The translations under genes were made by a program, and so were the position numbers. From Candidatus Woesearchaeota archaeon (GTDB taxonomy: Archaea; Nanobdellota; Nanobdellia; Woesearchaeales; UBA12501): a stretch of DNA of 5,459 bases. The DNA lies in contig WJJV01000010.1 in the NCBI GenBank assembly GCA_014729495.1, positions 1 to 5,459 on the forward strand. The letters are read 5' to 3'. The notes under the pieces were generated by a model. That model did not search any database, was not told where the DNA came from, and saw only the letters and a list, made by a program, of their open reading frames with translations. This document shows, one piece after another, positions 1-4,422 of the stretch; position 1 is the first letter of the stretch; each line of letters starts with the position of its first letter.

Positions 1-14
1 GAATACTGAGTGTA

Positions 15-49
15 GAGGGAAAATCCATACGAAGTGTGGATTTTTCCTT
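15..49 (+). terminator. Perfect-stem hairpin with T-rich 3' arm, possible terminator
   Basis: Positions 15-30 can pair with 34-49 across a GAA triloop. All 16 positions pair; three are G-T wobbles. The innermost ten pairs (21-30 with 34-43) include three adjacent G-C-type steps. The 3' arm runs through T5-CC-T3 (41-50), so a plus-strand transcript from a gene left of the window would end in a hairpin with a U-rich tail. Archaeal termination depends mainly on U-tracts and hairpins are optional, so this could equally be a palindromic repeat. The opposite strand also has a T4 run after the stem, so a bidirectional role is conceivable. Confidence 0.45.
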
Positions 50-60
50 TACGAATAAGG

Positions 61-85
61 CAAGTCCGAGCAGAGCGAGGACTTG
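61..85. repeat. Palindrome CAAGTCC...GGACTTG
   Basis: CAAGTCC (61-67) pairs perfectly with GGACTTG (79-85). Inside the stem, a GA opposite GA (68-69 and 77-78) could form tandem sheared G-A pairs, followed by GC-AGA-GC (70-76), a two-pair helix with an AGA triloop. Its 5' arm overlaps the longer-range pairing of 55-63 with 131-139. GGACT (79-83) can also pair with a second AGTCC copy at 96-100, so mutually exclusive folds are possible. It resembles short noncoding palindromes scattered in DPANN genomes, but I cannot verify its copy number here. Confidence 0.5.
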
Positions 86-151
86 ACTGTGTATGAGTCC
101 AATGTTGTTGCTGCCGACATAAATAGAATATTGCCTTATCCAATGTTGTTA

Positions 152-174
152 TTACAAATGCAGAGCTTTTGTAA
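152..174. repeat. Hairpin TTACAAA...TTTGTAA
   Basis: TTACAAA (152-158) pairs with TTTGTAA (168-174). A T-T mismatch follows, and then the same GC-AGA-GC apex (160-166) found in the hairpin at 61-85. The repeated apex suggests the two hairpins are related elements and not chance palindromes, although seven bases is weak evidence on its own. Confidence 0.45.
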
Positions 175-178
175 CTAA

Positions 179-197
179 GAAAATGCAAAGCATTTTC
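179..197. repeat. Hairpin GAAAATGC-AAA-GCATTTTC
   Basis: This is an uninterrupted 8-bp inverted repeat (179-186 with 190-197) with an AAA triloop, only four bases after the preceding hairpin. The 3' arm ends in TTTTC and is followed at once by the second copy of TGTTGCTGCCG. It could terminate transcription or belong to a larger folded RNA; no gene lies within it. Confidence 0.45.
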
Positions 198-263
198 TGT
201 TGCTGCCGTATAGATTATTAACCTCCTTATTTGACCATGTACAAATCCCTAGTTGCTGCTGCC

Positions 264-348
264 AATATCACCAAGATATCTCTTTAATTGTTCTGAGTCA
301 TACTGTTGTCTTGATATTACTGACAAACTTTAAATATCAATAGATATT
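264..348. promoter_or_regulatory. Cluster of GATATT-type sites, candidate operator
   Basis: The core GATATT/AATATC recurs at 264-269, 313-318, 333-338 and 343-348, with a GATATC palindrome at 275-280. The best pair is TTGATATT (311-318) facing AATATCAA (333-340), a perfect 8-bp inverted repeat whose centres are about 22 bp, or two helical turns, apart. The right arm overlaps the TATA box, so a bound regulator would be expected to block the basal transcription factors. The local sequence is AT-rich, which raises the chance of coincidental matches. Confidence 0.3.
323..337 (+). promoter_or_regulatory. Archaeal-type BRE/TATA promoter of the HD gene
   Basis: TTTAAATAT (329-337) matches an archaeal TATA box, and the ACAAAC just upstream (323-328) fits the purine/A-rich BRE. 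With the usual spacing of about 25 bases, transcription would start near 355-360, giving a short leader just long enough to include the ribosome binding site at 363-368. It should drive the HD gene and the overlapping RtcB-like gene together. Confidence 0.55.
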
Positions 349-362
349 AACTATTTTAGAAA

Positions 363-368
363 GAGGTG
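363..368 (+). promoter_or_regulatory. Ribosome binding site of the HD gene
   Basis: GAGGTG ends four bases before the ATG at 373 and matches the archaeal anti-Shine-Dalgarno sequence. It selects the start at 373 over the in-frame ATG at 391, which has no such site at the right distance. Confidence 0.7.
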
Positions 369-372
369 TAAA

Positions 373-1026
373 ATGGTCTTTATCCGAAAGATGAGCAAGC
401 AGGAAAAGTTGATTGTAGAGGAGATCATAAGATTTGTTGAGGACAAGCATAATCGTTCTGAAGGCCATGATTATTCTCACATAATGGAAGTATGCAGGTA
501 TTCTATTGAGATAGGAAAGAGGATAAAGGATCCTGTTGACCCGTTCATACTCATCTGCGGAGCACTGCTGCATGACATAGGAAGGATAAATGCGCCTAAC
601 GGACTGTTCCATGGCATTGACGGAGCATCAAGAACCGAGGAATTCATGGAAAGCCTGATTGATGACCTCAAGACAATAAGGAAGATAAGCAGGATTGTAG
701 TGAGGCACACCCCAACCTCAATGATACCTCCTCAGGCTCCAGAAGAGAAGATAGTGTTTGATGCTGATGCCCTTGACAGGCTGGGACTCATGGGAATGGT
801 CAGGGGAATCATGGGCAAGGAAGGCACAATGGAGCACATCCTTGAGAACCGGATAGCAAAAAGGATGGCTGATTATCACAAGCTCTACTACAAGGAGAGC
901 AGAAAGATTGGAAAGCCTCTTCACAAAGAGACGCTTGATATTGTCACAAAATTAAGGAAAAGCCTTGCAAAAAGGGCAAAGCAGATACATGAGATTGAAT
1001 CATACAAGCTGATACTTGAAGAATGA
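373..1026 (+). CDS. HD-superfamily phosphohydrolase (YedJ/YpgQ-like)
   Basis: The product is a 217-residue cytoplasmic metal-dependent hydrolase of the HD superfamily. The visible motif series is HDYSH (H32, D33, H36), LLHDIGR with the signature H67-D68, FHGIDGA (H80), a histidine at RHTP (H112), and DADALDRLG (D130, D132, D135) followed by GxMGMVRG. This order and spacing fit the YedJ/YpgQ-type subgroup, whose members are near this length and include nucleotide pyrophosphohydrolases; other HD proteins cleave phosphomonoesters or phosphodiesters. The C-terminal third is helical and lysine-rich, and there is no signal peptide or membrane segment. All expected metal ligands appear intact. The stop overlaps the start of the next gene by 4 bp (ATGA), so the two are translationally coupled, which suggests related work on nucleotides or RNA ends. 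The family call is firm. The substrate is unknown. Confidence 0.88.
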   Translation: MVFIRKMSKQEKLIVEEIIRFVEDKHNRSEGHDYSHIMEVCRYSIEIGKRIKDPVDPFILICGALLHDIGRINAPNGLFHGIDGASRTEEFMESLIDDLKTIRKISRIVVRHTPTSMIPPQAPEEKIVFDADALDRLGLMGMVRGIMGKEGTMEHILENRIAKRMADYHKLYYKESRKIGKPLHKETLDIVTKLRKSLAKRAKQIHEIESYKLILEE

Positions 1027-2222
1027 GCATATCAAAATCAGATTCAAAGAAGATTCTTGAAAGAGCTTCACAGCACATTTTCTCAACAGGTGTTGAGGAT
1101 TCTGCCACTGAGCTAGCCAAGGCTAACATGCAGTTCGGCCTGGCGAAGATGCACCTTGCCCAGGAGCATTACGGCCTTGAGCCTGATGCTACATTCATAT
1201 CATCTCCTGACGAGACCATAACAAGGAACAAAGGCAGATGGAACCAGGGAATAGGATACGGAGGAAAGATATCCTGGGGAGCTGGCAGGGAAAAGCTCAT
1301 GGTGCTTGATGTGAAGCCCAATGCGTGCGGAATGCTTGTCGGAGGGATAGATAAGGTTCCAGAGCCAAAGGAGCTTCTCAAGACTATCTATGAGTTTGAG
1401 AAAGATGATACCTTCATCAAGAATGTCAAGGTCCAGTGGGACTTCAACAAAGGAAATCACTTCATAGATGTCTTCAATGTAGAAGGTGCTGTAACAAAAC
1501 TTCCTGATCATATTGTCATACTGCATGCAGGATGCCCTGAGATGAAGACAGAGAATCAGGCAGGTCACGGGCTGTATTTTGACAATAATCCTGCGCTGCA
1601 GCAGATAGCTGATACAATAAAGACTCCATTTGGCCCTATCTACTGCCTTGAGGGCAGGAATGCAGATGAATACTTCAAGTTCTGGAATTTTGCTGATGAG
1701 TTCGCAAAGAAGAGGCGAGAGATAGCATTCAAGGCATTCTTCGGAGGAAAGATTATATGTAACAGGACACATCAGGGACTTGTCAACATGAATGAGATTG
1801 CTCTTGGATGCCATGTATGCGATGACTTCAAGGGATTCTATCCATTCTCCATAAGGGCGGACCTTCCCTCTTATCTTCTCAGGGCAAAGAAGAATTTCAC
1901 AGACAATCAGATAGAGGAGCTGGGATTTGCTGAGAGAGCAGAGGAATTTGGAGTGACCGGCAGGCTGAAGAAAGCCAATCTTCTTCCTCATGGAGGAGGA
2001 TACACCTTCAACGATTCCTTGTCTGTTGACAGGATATTTGAGGTCAACAAGCTGAGATACTTCTCAGTTGACATGCTTGATGGTGTAGGAAAGAAGATAA
2101 TCTCTGATCCAAGGGATGTGCAGTATTCCTACCGCGGAAGAGAAGTGCTTCTTAAGACCCTTGAGATAGGCATGGGAGAGGAGCTTGCTTCATTACGGCC
2201 TATCTACACCCTTAAGGTATGA
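1023..2222 (+). CDS. Divergent RtcB-like (RNA ligase fold) protein
   Basis: This 399-residue protein is not an obvious member of a named family, but its motifs run in the order of RtcB tRNA/RNA ligases. GYGGKISWG (78-86) resembles the GYGxxIGG loop. LDVKPNACG (95-103) resembles the DINCG metal site (D96, C102). GNHFIDV (144-150) matches GNHFxE (N145, H146). ILHAG (166-170) resembles the IHTGSRG histidine (H168). NRTHQ (247-251) resembles AHN (H250). SIRADLPSYLL (276-286) resembles the PGSMGxxSY nucleotide loop. LPHGGG (321-326) resembles SHGAG, where H323 would be the guanylylated histidine. LRPIYTLKV closes the protein as RtcB proteins end in RPxxVxKG. The cysteine-to-first-histidine segment is much shorter than in classical RtcB, while 100 residues precede the cysteine. 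RtcB joins 2',3'-cyclic phosphate or 3'-phosphate RNA ends to 5'-OH ends using GTP and manganese. Whether this protein still ligates is unknown. It starts within the stop of the HD gene and has no strong binding site of its own. Confidence 0.6.
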   Translation: MSISKSDSKKILERASQHIFSTGVEDSATELAKANMQFGLAKMHLAQEHYGLEPDATFISSPDETITRNKGRWNQGIGYGGKISWGAGREKLMVLDVKPNACGMLVGGIDKVPEPKELLKTIYEFEKDDTFIKNVKVQWDFNKGNHFIDVFNVEGAVTKLPDHIVILHAGCPEMKTENQAGHGLYFDNNPALQQIADTIKTPFGPIYCLEGRNADEYFKFWNFADEFAKKRREIAFKAFFGGKIICNRTHQGLVNMNEIALGCHVCDDFKGFYPFSIRADLPSYLLRAKKNFTDNQIEELGFAERAEEFGVTGRLKKANLLPHGGGYTFNDSLSVDRIFEVNKLRYFSVDMLDGVGKKIISDPRDVQYSYRGREVLLKTLEIGMGEELASLRPIYTLKV

Positions 2223-2314
2223 TTCTTCTGGATGCATTATTATCTTAAAATTAATCATGAATTCCCTATTTAAGAATACAGAAAAACAGTTTATACCTGC
2301 TGATTATGAGCAAA
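2223..2314. other. Convergent intergenic spacer
   Basis: The plus-strand RtcB-like gene and the minus-strand small gene converge here with 92 bases between their stops. I see no strong hairpin. The minus strand has a T5 run at 2282-2286 that could serve as an archaeal U-tract terminator for the hydrogenase transcript. The plus strand has only short T-rich patches. Confidence 0.5.
2280..2288 (-). terminator. Weak U-tract terminator for the hydrogenase operon
   Basis: On the minus strand the sequence reads CTGTTTTTC about 27 bases after the stop of the 54-residue gene. Archaeal RNA polymerase can stop at such U-tracts without a hairpin. The tract is short, so this is only a candidate. Confidence 0.3.
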
Positions 2315-2479
2315 TCATGACAGCTTCTTGATGATCTTCTTTATGAAGTCCTCATACTTGACTTCAGCAGCGAGATGCTGTATGCTCTGGTTTATGTTGT
2401 CCTCATGCTCCTTGACTTCCTCAAGGTGCTTTTCAAGCGCTATCTTTATTGCTTTCTTCTCATCATCTGTAAGATTCAT
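2315..2479 (-). CDS. Small charged helical protein (54 aa), unknown function
   Basis: An ATG at 2479-2477 opens a 54-codon frame ending in TGA at 2317-2315. The ribosome binding site AGGTGAT lies just upstream, which is the main reason to believe this gene. The peptide begins MNLTDDEKKAIKIALEKHLE and ends in a lysine-rich segment, KYEDFIKKIIKKLS. It is rich in Glu, Lys, Asp and Ile, has no cysteine, no membrane segment and no signal peptide, and should form two or three amphipathic helices. It follows the DUF2892 gene after 22 bases in the same direction and so probably rides on the hydrogenase transcript. I do not recognise the family. It might bind a protein partner or nucleic acid, but nothing in the sequence decides this. 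Confidence 0.7.
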   Translation of the reverse strand: MNLTDDEKKAIKIALEKHLEEVKEHEDNINQSIQHLAAEVKYEDFIKKIIKKLS

Positions 2480-2482
2480 TGT

Positions 2483-2489
2483 ATCACCT
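2483..2489 (-). promoter_or_regulatory. Ribosome binding site of the 54-aa gene
   Basis: AGGTGAT on the minus strand ends three bases before the ATG. It is nearly identical to the site of the DUF2892 gene just upstream and supports the short gene as real. Confidence 0.65.
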
Positions 2490-2501
2490 TTTATTGCCAG
2501 T

Positions 2502-2720
2502 CTAATTCTGCTTTTTATTATTTGTCTTTTTTGTGCTTATGCCCAGAATCCAGTATACAAGGCAGAATCCGTCTGCTGCCGTTATCAATGAGATCGCTGC
2601 TATGATATACAGCCATGGCGAATAAATGTATCCTAAGGCTATGAACACCAGGCCTATAATCACTCTGATGATCCTGTCTGCTTTGCTCTCATTCGGGCTG
2701 AATAATTTTGGTCTTTCCAT
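2502..2720 (-). CDS. DUF2892 / YgaP-like two-helix membrane protein
   Basis: The product is 72 residues with a charged start, DRIIRVIIG (15-23), a first membrane helix at about 17-33, a second at about 36-60, and a polar lysine/asparagine-rich tail. The pattern of N-terminal DRxxR, a hairpin of two hydrophobic helices, then GFCxxYxxLGIST (51-63) is that of the DUF2892 family, also found as the membrane part of the E. coli YgaP rhodanese. Here it stands alone, without a rhodanese domain, at the family's usual short length. C53 lies at the position of the family's conserved cysteine. The gene starts 28 bases after the hydA stop, in the same direction and with its own good binding site, so co-transcription with the hydrogenase is likely. 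The biochemical role of the family is poorly known. A role in anchoring or in sulfur or redox handling near the hydrogenase is speculation. Confidence 0.85.
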   Translation of the reverse strand: MERPKLFSPNESKADRIIRVIIGLVFIALGYIYSPWLYIIAAISLITAADGFCLVYWILGISTKKTNNKKQN

Positions 2721-2723
2721 GAT

Positions 2724-2731
2724 ATCACCTC
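2724..2731 (-). promoter_or_regulatory. Ribosome binding site of the DUF2892 gene
   Basis: GAGGTGAT on the minus strand ends three bases before the ATG at 2720 and confirms this start. It lies in the short gap after hydA, which leaves little room for a separate promoter. Confidence 0.7.
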
Positions 2732-2748
2732 ATAAATCAATTGATATC

Positions 2749-4422
2749 CTAAAACTCGCTTTTTGGAGAATATTTTGTGTGGAGAAGCTCTTCTGATTTC
2801 TTGCTAAGTGGCTTGCCGAGCATATCCTTATATATCTTCTTCACAACAGGATTCTCATGGGATCTCCTTAATGGAAGACGCGCATCTTCCCTGTAGATTG
2901 CATCCATCCTCTTATGTATCTTCTCCCACTCAAAGGGCAGCGGCTGTCCGCCTCCGCCTATGCACCCTCCTGGGCAGGACATTATCTCAATGAAATGATA
3001 ATCATTCTTTCTCTCAATTATCTTTCTTGCATTGTGCAGGCCGTTAGCAGCAGCGAACCTGATCTCTTTTCCATCAACCTTTATTGTACCTTCCTTGATG
3101 CCTTCCATGCCTCTTATCTGGTCAAATTCAAGCTTGTCCACTTCCTCGTCTGTCGCGAGCTTGTATGCTGTCCTCAATGCAGCTTCCATCACACCTCCGC
3201 TGGCTCCAAAGACAGCTCCTGCTCCTGTGGATATTCCAAGAGCAGGATCAAATTCTTCATCAGGCAGGTTTGGAAAGTCTATCTTGAAATGCTTTATCAT
3301 CCTGGCTGCTTCTCTTGTAGTGAGCACATAATCAACCATGCTCTTGAGCTCAGGCCTTGTTGACTCAAACTTCTTTGCAGTGCACGGCATGACAGATACC
3401 ACAATAATATCTTTCTCAGGTATGTTCTCATTCTTTGCATAATACTTCTTTATCAGAACTCCGAGCATCTCATGCGGACTCTTGCATGATGACATGTTGG
3501 GAAGGAGGTCATGTTTGAAGAATTCCATGAACAGTATCCATGCAGGACAGCATGTAGTTATCATGGGGAAAGGACCTTTATTCTTGACTCTCTTGAGCAG
3601 TTCAGATGCTTCCTCCATTATTGTCATGTCTGCTCCCAAGTCTGTGTCAAATACCTTGTCAAAACCGCATCTCCTCAGCGCAGTCACCATCTTTCCTGTC
3701 ACAAGAGTGCCGGGTTCCATGCCGAACTCCTCTCCAAGAGCAGCCCTTATTGAGGGCGCGGTCTGGACAATAACATGCTTCTTCTTGTCTGCAAGCGCCT
3801 CCAGCACTTCCTTTAGATGCTCTCTTTCATGTATCGCTCCTACAGGGCAGGCTGCGATGCACTGTCCGCATTTTGTGCATGCTATCTCATTAAGATCATG
3901 CTCATAGTATGGAGTCACATGCTCTTTGTGACCTCTTCCTGCAAAGTCTATTGCCCATGTTGCCTGCACATCTGCGCATACCTGCACGCATCTTCCGCAG
4001 TTGATGCACAGGTTGTTATTCCTTATGACAGCAGCTCCGAGATCCTGTTCATAATGTTTCTTCGGATCGAATCTCACTTCTCTCAGGCCCATATCTGCTA
4101 TTATCCTGCAGAGGTCATGCTCCTTGTTCTCAACCATGCATTTGTTCACATGCTCTGACATCAGCAGCTCTGCATTCACCATCCTTGCTCTCTTTATCCT
4201 GTCAGAGTCAGTATTGACTTTCATCCCTTCAGAAGGCTTTGTCTCGCATGATGCTACCAGCTTTCCATCTGCTTCTACAAGGCACAGCCTGCACCTTGCA
4301 GGAGGGTCAAGGTTCTCCTGATAGCATAGCGTCGGAATGTTTATATTGTTCTCTCTTGCGATATGGAGCAGTGTCTTGTTCTCGTCGCATTCTACTTCCT
4401 TTCCATCTATCTTTATCTTCAT
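2749..4422 (-). CDS. [FeFe]-hydrogenase catalytic subunit HydA (group A, HndD/CpI-like)
   Basis: HydA catalyses reversible proton reduction to H2 in the cytoplasm. Its 557 residues follow the Clostridium CpI plan. An N-terminal [2Fe-2S] domain has C33, C44, C47 and C59. Two [4Fe-4S] ferredoxin motifs have C139/142/145/149 and C182/185/188/192. The H-cluster domain has TTCCPAW (C291, C292), VMPCTAK (C347, K350) and MSCPGGCIGGGGQP (C483, C487). The CpI proton-channel residues map to R278, E271, E274, C291 and S311, so the active site looks complete. The His-Cys [4Fe-4S] site is not: H91, C95 and C105 are present, but the middle cysteine is replaced by E98 and the spacing is one residue longer. 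The C-terminus, with RxSHENP and ELLHTKY, is typical of NAD(P)-linked enzymes. The ATG overlaps the upstream flavoprotein stop (ATGA) and has an AAGGTGA site. Maturases HydE, HydF and HydG must lie elsewhere. Confidence 0.96.
   Translation of the reverse strand: MKIKIDGKEVECDENKTLLHIARENNINIPTLCYQENLDPPARCRLCLVEADGKLVASCETKPSEGMKVNTDSDRIKRARMVNAELLMSEHVNKCMVENKEHDLCRIIADMGLREVRFDPKKHYEQDLGAAVIRNNNLCINCGRCVQVCADVQATWAIDFAGRGHKEHVTPYYEHDLNEIACTKCGQCIAACPVGAIHEREHLKEVLEALADKKKHVIVQTAPSIRAALGEEFGMEPGTLVTGKMVTALRRCGFDKVFDTDLGADMTIMEEASELLKRVKNKGPFPMITTCCPAWILFMEFFKHDLLPNMSSCKSPHEMLGVLIKKYYAKNENIPEKDIIVVSVMPCTAKKFESTRPELKSMVDYVLTTREAARMIKHFKIDFPNLPDEEFDPALGISTGAGAVFGASGGVMEAALRTAYKLATDEEVDKLEFDQIRGMEGIKEGTIKVDGKEIRFAAANGLHNARKIIERKNDYHFIEIMSCPGGCIGGGGQPLPFEWEKIHKRMDAIYREDARLPLRRSHENPVVKKIYKDMLGKPLSKKSEELLHTKYSPKSEF

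Larger units (their letters stand above)
1..372. other. Noncoding region with hairpins, short repeats and promoter
   Basis: I see no convincing gene in these 372 bases. All frames are broken by stops, and the short ATG-initiated frames (for example at 102, 143 and 237) lack ribosome binding sites. The stretch holds four hairpins (15-49, 61-85, 152-174, 179-197). It also holds a 12-nt direct repeat, TCCAATGTTGTT, at 98-109 and 139-150, and an 11-nt repeat, TGTTGCTGCCG, at 106-116 and 198-208 with a variant around 252-263. The promoter of the downstream HD gene lies at its right end. A long-range 9-bp pairing, ATAAGGCAA (55-63) with TTGCCTTAT (131-139), is possible and would close a domain around the second hairpin. 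The region could encode a structured RNA or be a cluster of genomic palindromic repeats; the sequence alone does not decide. Confidence 0.6.

Noticed and set aside
1..9. GAA TAC TGA at the left edge as the last codons of an upstream gene
   Set aside because: It would fit the terminator-like hairpin that follows, but two codons cannot support a gene call.
3..88. Open frame from the left edge that could be the end of an upstream gene
   Set aside because: It runs straight through the hairpins at 15-49 and 61-85 and gives a low-complexity, basic peptide. The hairpins look noncoding, and no family resemblance is visible.
221..228. ACCTCCTT resembling the 3' end of 16S rRNA, possibly masking the binding site at 363-368
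   Set aside because: Only about five bases can pair, and the predicted transcript start near 355-360 leaves this sequence out of the mRNA.
237..287. 16-codon frame starting at ATG 237, a possible leader peptide
   Set aside because: There is no ribosome binding site upstream and the likely transcript start lies downstream near 355-360.
1..372. tRNA, C/D-box RNA or CRISPR repeats in the leader
   Set aside because: No T-loop GTTCRA pattern, no paired C and D boxes at proper spacing, and no regularly spaced identical repeats are seen.
337..612. 91-codon minus-strand frame over the start of the HD gene
   Set aside because: It is antisense to a clear HD-family gene, lacks a binding site and has no recognisable motif.
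1200..1991. 263-codon minus-strand frame inside the RtcB-like gene
   Set aside because: It is long but antisense. The plus-strand frame carries ordered RtcB-like motifs and a coupled start, while the antisense product has odd composition and no motifs. It is probably a by-product of codon bias.
2328..2591. 87-codon plus-strand frame with hydrophobic Ser/Cys-rich product (and the similar frame at 2375-2605)
   Set aside because: It lies opposite the DUF2892 and 54-residue genes, both of which have good binding sites. The product looks like a reverse-strand shadow of helical lysine/glutamate-rich coding sequence.
2914..3363. 149-codon plus-strand frame, and other plus-strand frames across 2808-5205
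   Set aside because: All lie antisense to hydA or the HydB-like gene, which are certain from their motifs.
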